Part shown: positions 7,107-14,568 of the stretch, piece by piece
Layout: each line of letters opens with the position of its first letter
Position numbering within the stretch: the stretch's first letter is position 1
Source of the DNA: Phosphoribacter sp044220725
Lineage (GTDB): Bacteria; Actinomycetota; Actinomycetes; Actinomycetales; Dermatophilaceae
Direction: 5' to 3'
NCBI GenBank assembly: GCA_044220725.1
Contig: JBGAQN010000093.1
Span: forward strand, 1 to 20,550
DNA length: 20,550 nucleotides
Notes under the pieces: model-generated
Told to the model about the DNA's origin: nothing
The model's input: only the letters and a program-made list of their open reading frames with translations
Database searches by the model: none
Made by a program: the position numbers and the translations under genes

Positions 7107-9079
7107 GCTTGCCGCTCGTGTCGGTGACCTGGCCGCAGGTGCTCCCAGCGGTCCTCATGGCGCTCGTCGCCATCGTCGGCCCTGGCGCGATCGCCCTGCG
7201 CGCGTGGGGGATCGGGTGGGTGACGGCGGTGCTCGGCGCTCCCGTCGTGAGCACTGCACTGCTGATCCTGGCTGGCGCGGTGGTCGGCGCCGCCGGGTTG
7301 GCCTGGGCCCCAGCGCTCGGGTTGGGGCTGGTCGCCGTCTTGCTCGCCGGGCTGGTCCTGCTGGGTCTGTGGTGGCGGGGCCGGGCTCCCATGTCGTCTG
7401 CCTCGCGGAACGCTCCGGACCAGGCGGTGACTCCCGGCGGGACGTCGAGGACCGGCGAAGCGATGGACCTGCCACTGGCCGCCGTGGTCGGCGCGGTCGG
7501 TCTCGCGGCGGCATACCTGCTCATGGCCGGCGCGATCACCTCGCCGATGGCCGTCCCGCAGATGCCGGACGTTGTCTTCCATCTCGGTGCGGTCGAGTGG
7601 ATGACCAGGCACGGCTCGGCGTCGGTGTTCGATGTCTATCGCTACGCGCAGCTCGACGGTCCGCTGGCCTATCCCGGCGCATTCCACGTAGTCGCGGCCG
7701 TCCTGACCTCTTGGACGGGGCTTCCAGTCACCGCCACGTGGCACGCCCTGCTCCTGGTTGTCGTGGGGGTGGTTTGGCCATTCGGGGTCATGCTGCTGGC
7801 CCGCGTGGTGTTCGGTCGCGGCAGTGGGGTCCTGGTGGCGGCGGGCCTGCTCACGCTGGTCTTCAGCGCCTTCCCGACGAGCTTCCTGGCGTGGGGCCCG
7901 TTGTGGTCGAACTTGTTGGCCAACGCTTTGCTGCCCGCGGTTCTCGCGTCCGCCGTCTGCGGGATCGCGCCGGACGCGCTGATCGCCATGCCCGCCTTCG
8001 GCCCGCGTCGACCCTTGGCCCTCGGATATGCCGCGGTCGGCCTGCTGGTCCTGATCGGCACTCAACCCAATGCCCTGGCCTCTGGCGCGGTCATGGGGTG
8101 TTGTCTCGTCGCTGCGTCCCTGCCCCACTGGCGAGCGGCGGTTCGCGTGAAGGCCCCATGGACCACTGCGCTTCATGACGTGGTCAGCGTGTTCGACGGG
8201 TCCTGGGCTCAGGCCGTGGCCCCGTCCCTGCTCGTGGTCCTCGGTGGAATCACCATGGTGCGCGGGCGGGGACGCTGGATCGTCGGGTCGTTCGCGGTCC
8301 TCACAGTCGTCTTCCTGGCGCTGTATGCCGTGAACGGCCCCATCGTGCGCCTGTTCACCTGGTTGTGGTGGAACGACCACTACCGAATCCGCGCGGCACT
8401 GGTGTTGCCGGCCGTCCTGTGTGCCACGGCCGGCGCACTGGCTGTCGGCGCCTGGCTGGCACGACGGGCGTGGATGTCGCCACCGCGCTATCGGCGGGAG
8501 GGCGCCGCCGCCCTGGTCGTCCTCGTGGTCATCGTCGCCCTGCAAGGCGGCATACCGGCGCACCGGGCGATCGTCGAGGCGACCTACGCCCAGGATGGGC
8601 CGGACTTCTCGTGGGTGACTCCGCGAGAGTATGCCGCCCTCGCCCAACTCGCGCCGCACGTCCCCGAGGGGTCGGTCGTTGCGGCCAATCCCTATCGCGG
8701 TGGGATGTTCTTCTATGTGGCGGGCGGGGTCGAGGTGCTTTACCCGACCGAGAACTCGCTCATGCTGCCCGATCGGCGGTTGATCGGCACGTCGCTGCAC
8801 CTGCTGGAGACCGTGCCAGCGGTGTGCTCGGCCCTGGCTCGCCAGCGGGTCGACTACGTGCTGACCGGGGGTGAGATGCACATCTGGGGAGTGCTCGACC
8901 ACACCCCGGAATACCTCGGCGTCGACCTGACCGCGACCCACCCTCGCTTCGAAGTGGTGGCGCAGGTTGGGCCCTACACGCTGCGTAGGGTGCCCGCCTG
9001 CCCGGGGGGACCGCAGGCGCCGATGGTCGGCCCGGCTCAACCGTCGCCGCGGCCCTCACCATCGACTGCGGCGCGGTAG
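7103..9079 (+). CDS. Large polytopic membrane protein, DUF6541-like
   Basis: Integral membrane protein of 658 residues with many hydrophobic segments spread over roughly residues 5-490 and a hydrophilic C-terminal domain. After the first helices an acidic block (VPQMPDVVFHLGAVEWM) precedes more helices, a layout reminiscent of GT-C glycosyltransferases. The C-terminal part (YAALAQLAPHVPEGSVVAAN, then GMFFYVAGGVEVLYPTEN) resembles the actinobacterial DUF6541 family as I recall it. No biochemical role is established; a cell-envelope sugar transfer role is inference. The proposed start is TTG 7103, which overlaps the lpdA-like stop (TTGA), indicating coupling; a TTG two codons further in is an alternative. 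The C-terminal 43 bp overlap the convergent small gene on the minus strand. Four octamer copies lie inside, one forcing ATA for Ile at 8551. Confidence 0.75.
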   Translation: MSLPLVSVTWPQVLPAVLMALVAIVGPGAIALRAWGIGWVTAVLGAPVVSTALLILAGAVVGAAGLAWAPALGLGLVAVLLAGLVLLGLWWRGRAPMSSASRNAPDQAVTPGGTSRTGEAMDLPLAAVVGAVGLAAAYLLMAGAITSPMAVPQMPDVVFHLGAVEWMTRHGSASVFDVYRYAQLDGPLAYPGAFHVVAAVLTSWTGLPVTATWHALLLVVVGVVWPFGVMLLARVVFGRGSGVLVAAGLLTLVFSAFPTSFLAWGPLWSNLLANALLPAVLASAVCGIAPDALIAMPAFGPRRPLALGYAAVGLLVLIGTQPNALASGAVMGCCLVAASLPHWRAAVRVKAPWTTALHDVVSVFDGSWAQAVAPSLLVVLGGITMVRGRGRWIVGSFAVLTVVFLALYAVNGPIVRLFTWLWWNDHYRIRAALVLPAVLCATAGALAVGAWLARRAWMSPPRYRREGAAALVVLVVIVALQGGIPAHRAIVEATYAQDGPDFSWVTPREYAALAQLAPHVPEGSVVAANPYRGGMFFYVAGGVEVLYPTENSLMLPDRRLIGTSLHLLETVPAVCSALARQRVDYVLTGGEMHIWGVLDHTPEYLGVDLTATHPRFEVVAQVGPYTLRRVPACPGGPQAPMVGPAQPSPRPSPSTAAR

Positions 9080-9219
9080 GCAGCATCCTCGGCGGCCCAC
9101 CGCGTGCGCCGGCGAGTCGAAATGCCGACGCGAAGGCGTCGATACAACGGCACAACGACGATGACGACGACGAGGAGAATCGCGAGGTTGGCGAACGAGA
9201 AACCGCCCTCGGCGGGCAT
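9037..9219 (-). CDS. Small single-pass membrane protein, unknown function
   Basis: Sixty residues: a short polar N-terminus, one strong transmembrane helix (FANLAILLVVVIVVVPLYRR, about residues 9-28), then a basic cytoplasmic-looking tail rich in Arg and a Glu/Asp-rich end. The ATG at 9219 shares its A with the stop of the upstream carboxylase gene (TGATG), a classic coupling arrangement that argues the gene is real despite its size. Its 3' end runs 43 bp into the end of the convergent DUF6541-like gene. I do not recognise the family. It is not similar to the small epsilon subunits of acyl-CoA carboxylases, which are soluble and acidic. Confidence 0.6.
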   Translation of the reverse strand: MPAEGGFSFANLAILLVVVIVVVPLYRRLRVGISTRRRTRWAAEDAAYRAAVDGEGRGDG

Positions 9220-10948
9220 CAGCTTTCGGCGTCCTTGATCTCGGCCAGGACCGTGCCGCTGGCCACAGTCTCGCCGACGGTGGCCTTGAGCCCGGTGACG
9301 ACCCCAGCCTTGTGGGCGGTGATCGGCTGCTCCATCTTCATCGCCTCGAGGACGACGACGATGTCTCCGGACGCCACGGCCTGGCCCTCTTCGACAGCCA
9401 CTTTGACGATGGTGCCCTGCATCGGTGCGGTCACCGAGTCCCCTGAGGCAGCTGCGCCGGCCTTGGCCGCGCCGGCCCGCTTCGGGGCCGCCTTGCGGGC
9501 CGTGCCGGCGCCGCCGGTGCCTCCGCCGAGCGACAATCCCGCGGGAAGGCTGACCTCGACGCGCTTTCCGCCGACCTCGACGACGACCTTCTGACGCTCC
9601 TCGGCCTCGGGAAGCGCGCCGGACTCACCGGCATACGCGGCGATCGTGTTGTCGAACTCGGTCTCGATCCACCTGGTGTGGATCGTGAAGGGCTCGTCCC
9701 CGACCGGGGCGAAGGCCGGGTCATCGACCACGGCGCGGTGGAACGGGGTGACCGTCGGCATCCCGTCGATGACGAGTTCGGCAAGGGCCCTGCGGGCCCT
9801 ATCCAGGGCTTGCTTGCGGTCTCGGCCGGTGACGATGAGCTTGGCGATCATCGAGTCGAACGCCCCGGCGACGGTGTCGCCTTGGACGATGCCCGCATCC
9901 CATCGCACGCCCGGCCCCGTGGGGACCACCATGGTCGAAACGGTCCCCGGGGCAGGCAGGAAGCCGCGCCCGGCGTCTTCGCCGTTGATCCGGAACTCGA
10001 TGGAGTGGGCATGTGGCTGCGGGTCGGTGAAGCTCAGCGGCTCGCCGTTGGCGATGGTGAACTGTTCGCGGACGAGGTCGATGCCGGTGACTTCTTCGCT
10101 CACCGGGTGCTCGACCTGTAGACGCGTGTTGACCTCGAGGAACGAGATGTCGCCAGCCGGCCCGACGAGGAACTCGCAGGTGCCGGCGCCGACGTAGCCA
10201 GCTTCCTTGAGAATCGCCTTCGATGCCCGGACCAGCTCGGTGTGTTGGGCCTCGGTGAGGAAGGGGGCGGGGGCCTCCTCGACGAGTTTCTGGTTGCGCC
10301 GCTGCAGCGAACAGTCACGCGTCGAGACGACGACGACGTTGCCGTGTTGGTCTGCCAGACACTGCGTTTCGACGTGTCGGGGGTGGTCGAGGAAGCGCTC
10401 GACGAAGCACTCTCCCCGACCGAAGGCCGTGACCGCCTCGCGAACCGCCGACTCATAGAGGTGCGGGATCTCGTCGATGTCGCGGGCTACCGTGAGCCCG
10501 CGAACTCGACCACTTCGTCCGGGCCGTTGACTGGGTCGGACGTGCCGGGCACGAGCGGGGCGTTGGCCTTGAGCGCAATATGCCGGGCCTTGACCTTGTC
10601 GCCGAGACTGTCGATGGCCGCCGGGCCGGGGCCGATCCAGATCAGCCCGGCATCGAGCACCGCCTGGGCGAAGTGGGCGTTCTCGGCGAGGAAGCCGTAG
10701 CCGGGATGGACGGCGTCGGCGCCTGACTGCTTGGCAATGGCCAGGAGCTTTTCCTGGACCAGGTAACTGTCCCCGGGGGTGGAACCGTTCAAGGCATATG
10801 CCTCGTCCGCCACCTTGACGTGCAGGGCGTCTCGGTCGGGATCGGCATACACCGCCACCGATCCGATGCCAGCGTCCTTACATGCTCGGGCGATTCGCAC
10901 GGCAATCTCGCCGCGGTTTGCGATCAGCACCTTTGAGATCTTCGCCAT
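9219..10948 (-). pseudogene. accA3: Acetyl/propionyl-CoA carboxylase alpha subunit (biotin carboxylase + BCCP), frameshifted
   Basis: Alpha chain of the actinobacterial acyl-CoA carboxylase, which carboxylates its own biotin using ATP and bicarbonate. Frame 1 (ATG 10948 to TAG 10489-10487) covers the biotin carboxylase N-domain: SKVLIANRGEIAVRIARACK, HPGYGFLAENA, then GPDEVVEFA. The protein resumes in another frame with RGLTVARDIDEIP and continues unbroken through SFLEVNTRLQVEHPVSEE, FRINGEDAGR and TRWIETEF to the biotin site VVLEAMKMEQP and the stop at 9221-9219. Compared with mycobacterial AccA3, about 18 residues are missing at the junction (around 10499-10503), including the glycine-rich ATP loop. 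A 55-nt out-of-frame deletion fits: 1730 + 55 = 1785 nt, or 594 codons plus stop, close to the family's ~600. Because this subunit is normally essential, an assembly error is as likely as a true pseudogene. Confidence 0.85.
10480..10503. repeat. Perfect 9-bp hairpin at the accA3 frameshift
   Basis: TCGCGGGCT (10480-10488) and AGCCCGCGA (10495-10503) are exact inverted complements around a 6-base loop. The structure sits on the deletion junction and contains the premature TAG. GC-rich hairpins of this kind promote both polymerase slippage in the cell and sequencing or assembly collapse. Confidence 0.6.
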
Positions 10949-10961
10949 GGGGGGGAGCCTA
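10949..10961 (-). promoter_or_regulatory. Putative leaderless -10 element of accA3-like gene
   Basis: TAGGCT (10961-10956) is followed by seven C residues and then the ATG, the same TAnnnT-spacer-ATG layout as punA. No Shine-Dalgarno sequence is present, and no good -35 hexamer is visible. Confidence 0.35.
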
Positions 10962-11147
10962 GCGCCAGGATCCCGCTGCGCCACCCGACCTGGGGTGGAG
11001 GCATGGCTCACGTTCCGGGTCCCCATCGCGGAAAGGTCGCCATCGGACGCTTCGAGGCCGGGGATAGCCGACGGCCTCCCACCGTGGTGCGAAGTCCGGG
11101 CCGGTGACAACACGTCGGGATCATCAGCGGGCGTGCAGCGGGCTGGG
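10962..11147. other. Intergenic spacer between merR and accA3-like gene
   Basis: About 190 bp without a supportable gene. I see no clear hairpin terminator for merR and no GTATGCCG octamer. A short direct repeat AGCGGGC (near 11127 and 11138) is the only visible structure. Confidence 0.4.
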
Positions 11148-11543
11148 CTAGCTCAGGCGGTCCAGGTCGGCTTGGCAGGACGCTTCGAACGCCGCCAGCT
11201 CGGCGAGGGATTCGTCGATGTCGCGGCGGCGTTCCTCCAGGTCGACCCGCCGGATGCGCGCCTGGGCGATCGCGTATTCCAGCTGGCTCGTCTTCCCCCG
11301 AGGCGCGTCGTAGAGGTCGATGATCGTGCGAATCTCCTCCAACGGGAAGCCCAGCCGCTTGCCGCGCAGGATCAGCGCGAGCCGAGTCCGGTCGCGGCGA
11401 TGGAAGACCCGTCGCGTCCCGTGCCGCTCGGGGGAGATCAGCCCGATGTCCTCGTAGTGCCGCACCGCCCGATGGGTCACCCCGAACTCGGCCGCCACCT
11501 GTGCGATAGACCACGTTCGCTCGGTGTCCCGTGCGCTTGCCAT
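11148..11543 (-). CDS. MerR-family regulator, LiuR-like
   Basis: DNA-binding repressor or activator of 131 residues. The N-terminal winged helix-turn-helix is clear: WSIAQVAAEFGVTHRAVRHY followed by EDIGLISPERHGTRRVF, then RDRTRLALILRGKRLGFPLE and EIRTIIDLYD, then a C-terminal coiled coil rich in Glu/Arg. The RLxLILRGKRLGFxLxEIRxxIDLYD block is characteristic of LiuR, the proteobacterial regulator of leucine/isovalerate and acyl-CoA catabolism. It lacks metal-binding cysteines: its only Cys, near the C-terminus, is isolated. It is divergent from an acyl-CoA dehydrogenase and a carboxylase beta subunit, exactly the kind of genes LiuR controls. I prefer ATG 11543 over ATG 11555 because it fits a leaderless promoter. 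Acyl-CoA is the likely inducer, by inference. Confidence 0.85.
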   Translation of the reverse strand: MASARDTERTWSIAQVAAEFGVTHRAVRHYEDIGLISPERHGTRRVFHRRDRTRLALILRGKRLGFPLEEIRTIIDLYDAPRGKTSQLEYAIAQARIRRVDLEERRRDIDESLAELAAFEASCQADLDRLS

Positions 11544-11550
11544 GGGCACG

Positions 11551-11579
11551 AGCATGCTTTACGTTGACGTCAACGTCAA
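11551..11579 (-). promoter_or_regulatory. Promoter and palindromic operator of the MerR regulator
   Basis: Two overlapping perfect inverted repeats lie in the divergent gap: ACGTTGACGTCAACGT (11561-11576) and TTGACGT-CA-ACGTCAA (11564-11579). On the minus strand, TTGACG (11579-11574) is 17 bp from CATGCT (11556-11551), and ATG 11543 follows seven bases later, so the operator covers the -35 and spacer of the regulator's own promoter. Autoregulation and control of the divergent acyl-CoA genes are inferred. Confidence 0.6.
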
Positions 11580-11654
11580 CTACTGGCGTTGTCTCCGCTG
11601 CCCGCCTCGTGGGGCAGACAGGAGACTCCGCGGCATACCGGATCGAGGCAGGCC

Positions 11655-12827
11655 ATGTTCGAACTCACCGAAGAGCACGAGCACTTCCGTCAGGTCGTGC
11701 GGGACTTCGCCGAGAGCGAGGTCGCCCCGCATGTCGCGGCGTGGGACCGCGAGTCCTACTTCCCCGTGGAGCTCATCCCGCAACTGGGTGATCTTGGTCT
11801 GTTCGGCATCGTCGTGCCGGAGGAGTACGGCGGCCAGGGCGGTGACTTCACCTCGCTGTGCATTGCCATCGAAGAACTCGGCCGGATCGACCAGTCGATC
11901 GGCATCACCTTGTCGGCTGGTGTGGGCCTGGGCATCAACCCGATCCTCACCTATGGCACCCACGAGCAGAAGGAGAAGTATCTCCCCGACCTGGTCACCG
12001 GCCGGGCGCTCGCGGGCTTCGGGCTCACCGAACCCGAGGCGGGATCCGACGCAGGGGCCACCCAGACCCATGCGGAACACCACGGCGACGAGTGGGTGAT
12101 CAACGGCTCCAAGGCCTTCATCACCAACGCCGGAACGTCGATCACCTCGGTCGTCACGGTGACGGCCCGCACCGGCGCTAACCCCGACGGCTCGCCGGAG
12201 ATCAGCGCGCTCATGGTGCCGTCGGGCACGCCGGGGTTCACGGTCGACCCGCCCTACCACAAGCTCGGCTGGCACATCTCGGACACCCACGGCCTGTCCT
12301 TCGACAACTGCAAGGTGCCGACCGACAACCTGCTCGGCGAGCGTGGGGCCGGGTTCAAGCAGTTCCTCAAGACCCTCGACGACGGCCGGATCGCCATCAG
12401 CGCGCTCGCGCTGGGCTGCACCCAGCGGATGCTCGAGGAGTGTGTCGCATACTCCAAGAGCCGGATCGCGTTCGGTCGCCCGATCGGGGTCAACCAGGGC
12501 GTCTCGTTCCAGGTGGCCGATCTCGCCGTCATGGTCGACGCCTCTCGGCAACTCACTTATCACGCGGCCTGGCTCAAGGACGAGCAGCACAAGGGCCACA
12601 AGTCCGTCGCGGAGGTCAAGCACGCGGCCGCTGTGTGCAAGCTCTACACGAGCGAGGCCGCGATGGCGGCGACCCGGATCGCCACCCAAATCTTCGGTGG
12701 CAACGGCTTCATGGAGGAATACCCGGTGGCGCGGTTCTATCGCGACGCCAAGATCCTCGAGGTCGGCGAAGGCACGTCCGAGGTCCAGCGCATGCTCATC
12801 GCCCGCGGCCTGGGCTTGCCGGCCTGA
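11655..12827 (+). CDS. Acyl-CoA dehydrogenase (short/branched-chain type)
   Basis: FAD enzyme that oxidises acyl-CoA to trans-2-enoyl-CoA and passes electrons to ETF; 390 residues, the normal length. Visible motifs: GFGLTEPEAGSDAGA (signature 1, FAD contacts), VINGSKAFITNAG, SRIAFGRPIG, the QIFGGNGFMEEYP block, and the C-terminal EVGEGTSEVQR, where the Glu in GEGTSE is the canonical catalytic base. That residue argues against a true isovaleryl-CoA dehydrogenase, which has Ala or Gly there and a base elsewhere, and favours butyryl-, isobutyryl- or 2-methylacyl-CoA type (AcdH-like). Start ATG 11655 has an AGGCAGG-type ribosome site; a longer in-frame extension to 11589 lacks family support. It lies divergent from the LiuR-like regulator and 73 bp upstream of the carboxylase beta gene. 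Confidence 0.93.
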   Translation: MFELTEEHEHFRQVVRDFAESEVAPHVAAWDRESYFPVELIPQLGDLGLFGIVVPEEYGGQGGDFTSLCIAIEELGRIDQSIGITLSAGVGLGINPILTYGTHEQKEKYLPDLVTGRALAGFGLTEPEAGSDAGATQTHAEHHGDEWVINGSKAFITNAGTSITSVVTVTARTGANPDGSPEISALMVPSGTPGFTVDPPYHKLGWHISDTHGLSFDNCKVPTDNLLGERGAGFKQFLKTLDDGRIAISALALGCTQRMLEECVAYSKSRIAFGRPIGVNQGVSFQVADLAVMVDASRQLTYHAAWLKDEQHKGHKSVAEVKHAAAVCKLYTSEAAMAATRIATQIFGGNGFMEEYPVARFYRDAKILEVGEGTSEVQRMLIARGLGLPA

Positions 12828-12885
12828 CCGTCGTCAGAGTCGCCTGATTCGCGCATCACCCCGTAGGTCCCGACGCGTCCCACCT

Positions 12886-12893
12886 GGGAGAGG
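12886..12893 (+). promoter_or_regulatory. Ribosome binding site of the carboxylase beta gene
   Basis: GGGAGAGG sits seven bases before ATG 12901. The start codon itself is embedded in a GTATGCCG octamer (12899-12906). Confidence 0.6.
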
Positions 12894-12900
12894 ATGAGGT

Positions 12901-14502
12901 ATGCCGCCGAGCACCGACCCGACAGAAGCCCCCTTCGCTGGTCCTTCCGCTGCGGAGGGCGGCGACCCGCGGGTCGACGACGTCCGGGCGAGGTTCGCGG
13001 CGGCATACCGGGCCACGGCCGCACCGCTCACCGAGAGTCTCGGGGCGAAGCTGGCCCAGCAAGGCAAGATGTACGTCCGCGACCGGATCGCGCAGCTGTT
13101 CGACGACGGGTCTTTCGTCGAAGACGGGCGCTTTGCCAACGCCTTGGCCGGCGATCTGCCCGCCGACGGCGTCGTCACCGGGCGCGGGACGGTCGACGGC
13201 CGGCCGGCCATCGTCATCGCCAACGACCCGACCGTCAAAGCCGGCTCGTGGGGAGCTCGGACCGTCGAGAAGATCGTCCGGGCCACCGAGATGGCCACCC
13301 GTGAGGAGTTGCCGGTCTTCTGGTTCGTCGACTCGGCCGGAGCCCGGATCACCGACCAGGTCGAGATGTTCCCCGGTCGTCGCGGGGCCGGGCGGATCTT
13401 CCACAACCAGGTCTCGTTGTCGGGCAAAGTGCCGCAGATCTGCTGTCTGTTCGGGCCGTCGGCGGCGGGTGGGGCGTACATCCCGAGCTTCTGCGACCTC
13501 ATCATCATGGTCGAAGGCAACGCCTCGATGTATCTCGGCAGCCCGCGGATGGCCGAGATGGTCGTGGGGGAGAAGGTCACCCTCGAGGAGATGGGCGGCG
13601 CGCGGATGCACTGCACCGTCTCGGGCGTCGGTGACCTGCTGGCCCACGACGACCACGAGGCCATCGAGTTGGCCAAGCTCTACTTCTCTTATGTCCCTGG
13701 CTGCTGGCGCGAGCGGCCCCCGACCTACCACCCGGAGGAGCCCGCAGAGCCGCTCACCCGGCATACCGTCCCGGAGCTCGAGAGCCAGCCGTTCGACATC
13801 CACACCGTCATTGACGGCCTGGTCGACGCCGACTCGTTCTTCCCGATCAAGCCGCTGTTCGCCGCCGAACTCGTCGTCGGCTTCGGACGGATGCACGGCG
13901 AGACGGTGGGCATCGTCGCGAACAACTCGGCCGTCAAGGGCGGCGTGTTGTTCACCGACAGCGCCGACAAGGCGACCCGGTTCATCTGGTTGTGCGATGC
14001 GTTCAACATCCCGCTCATCTATCTCGCCGACGTGCCGGGCTTCATGATCGGCTCCGAGGTCGAGCGTGGCGGGATCATCCGGCATGGCGCCAAGATGGTG
14101 TCGGCCGTGTCCGAGGCGACCGTGCCGCAGTTCTGTGTCGTCGTCCGAAAAGCTTATGGCGCAGGGCTTTACGCGATGGGCGGCCCCGGCTTCGCTCCCG
14201 ACGCGACCCTCGCGCTGCCGACCGCCAAGATCGCCGTCATGGGCCCGGAGGCCGCCGTCAACGCCGTCTATGCCAACAAGATCGCCAGCATCGCCGACCC
14301 TGATGAGCGGGCGGCCTACGTCGCGGCTCGCCGGGCCGAATATGAGGAGGACGTCGACCTCGAACGTCTGGCCGCCGACCTCGTCGTCGACGGGGTCCTG
14401 GAGGCGGACGCGCTGCGCGAGGAGTTGCTGCACCGGCTGCGCTACGCCTCGCGCCGCGACCGGCACTTCAGCGACCGTCGCCGCTCGGTCCCGCCCGTCT
14501 GA
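12901..14502 (+). CDS. Acyl-CoA carboxylase beta subunit (carboxyltransferase)
   Basis: Transfers carboxyl from carboxybiotin of the alpha subunit to an acyl-CoA; 533 residues, family length. Both crotonase-fold halves are present. N-terminal: RDRIAQLFDDGSFVEDGRFA, ARITDQVEMFPGRRGAGRIF and the oxyanion glycines GPSAAGGAYIP. C-terminal: GIVANNSAVKGGVLFTDSAD, ADVPGFMIGSEVERGGIIRHG and MGGPGFAPDATLALP. It is AccD-like and lacks a biotin domain, so it needs a separate alpha subunit; the only one visible is the broken accA3-like gene at 9219-10948. Neighbouring acyl-CoA dehydrogenase and LiuR-like regulator suggest a catabolic acyl-CoA substrate such as methylcrotonyl-, geranyl- or propionyl-CoA, but the sequence alone does not decide. 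It is probably cotranscribed with the dehydrogenase 73 bp upstream. Confidence 0.92.
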   Translation: MPPSTDPTEAPFAGPSAAEGGDPRVDDVRARFAAAYRATAAPLTESLGAKLAQQGKMYVRDRIAQLFDDGSFVEDGRFANALAGDLPADGVVTGRGTVDGRPAIVIANDPTVKAGSWGARTVEKIVRATEMATREELPVFWFVDSAGARITDQVEMFPGRRGAGRIFHNQVSLSGKVPQICCLFGPSAAGGAYIPSFCDLIIMVEGNASMYLGSPRMAEMVVGEKVTLEEMGGARMHCTVSGVGDLLAHDDHEAIELAKLYFSYVPGCWRERPPTYHPEEPAEPLTRHTVPELESQPFDIHTVIDGLVDADSFFPIKPLFAAELVVGFGRMHGETVGIVANNSAVKGGVLFTDSADKATRFIWLCDAFNIPLIYLADVPGFMIGSEVERGGIIRHGAKMVSAVSEATVPQFCVVVRKAYGAGLYAMGGPGFAPDATLALPTAKIAVMGPEAAVNAVYANKIASIADPDERAAYVAARRAEYEEDVDLERLAADLVVDGVLEADALREELLHRLRYASRRDRHFSDRRRSVPPV

Positions 14503-14508
14503 CGGGCG
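14492..14508 (+). terminator. Hairpin over the stop codon of the carboxylase beta gene
   Basis: CGCCCGTC-T-GACGGGCG is a perfect inverted repeat (8-bp arms, realistic 5-bp stem with 7-base loop) that includes the TGA stop. No T-run follows, so it is a weak or non-canonical terminator candidate before the next gene. Confidence 0.35.
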
Positions 14509-14529
14509 ACCCGGTGTGAGCGCGCGGCG

Positions 14530-14560
14530 GTGACCCGGGGCGGCATACCCCCTCTAACAT
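14530..14560 (+). promoter_or_regulatory. Putative promoter of the PIG-V-like gene
   Basis: GTGACC (14530-14535) and TAACAT (14555-14560) are 19 bp apart, and ATG 14569 follows eight bases after the -10, giving a nearly leaderless transcript. A CGGCATAC octamer (14541-14548) lies in the spacer. Confidence 0.35.
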
Positions 14561-14568
14561 TGCCTCCC

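Noticed and set aside
7037..9040. 667-codon minus-strand open frame opposite the DUF6541-like gene
   Set aside because: The translation is Arg/Pro/Gly/His/Gln-rich with no domain, and the plus strand encodes a coherent membrane protein.
11127..11145. AGCGGGC direct repeat after merR as an attachment or CRISPR-like repeat
   Set aside because: Two short copies only, within normal GC-rich redundancy; no array and no integrase.
11580..12689. 369-codon minus-strand frame opposite the acyl-CoA dehydrogenase
   Set aside because: No domain and shadow composition; the plus strand has all acyl-CoA dehydrogenase motifs.
12856..14466. 536-codon minus-strand frame opposite the carboxylase beta gene
   Set aside because: Antisense shadow of a clearly conserved enzyme.
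14492..14508. Possible canonical Rho-independent terminator
   Set aside because: The hairpin is good but lacks a T-run and includes the stop codon, so I keep it only as a weak candidate.
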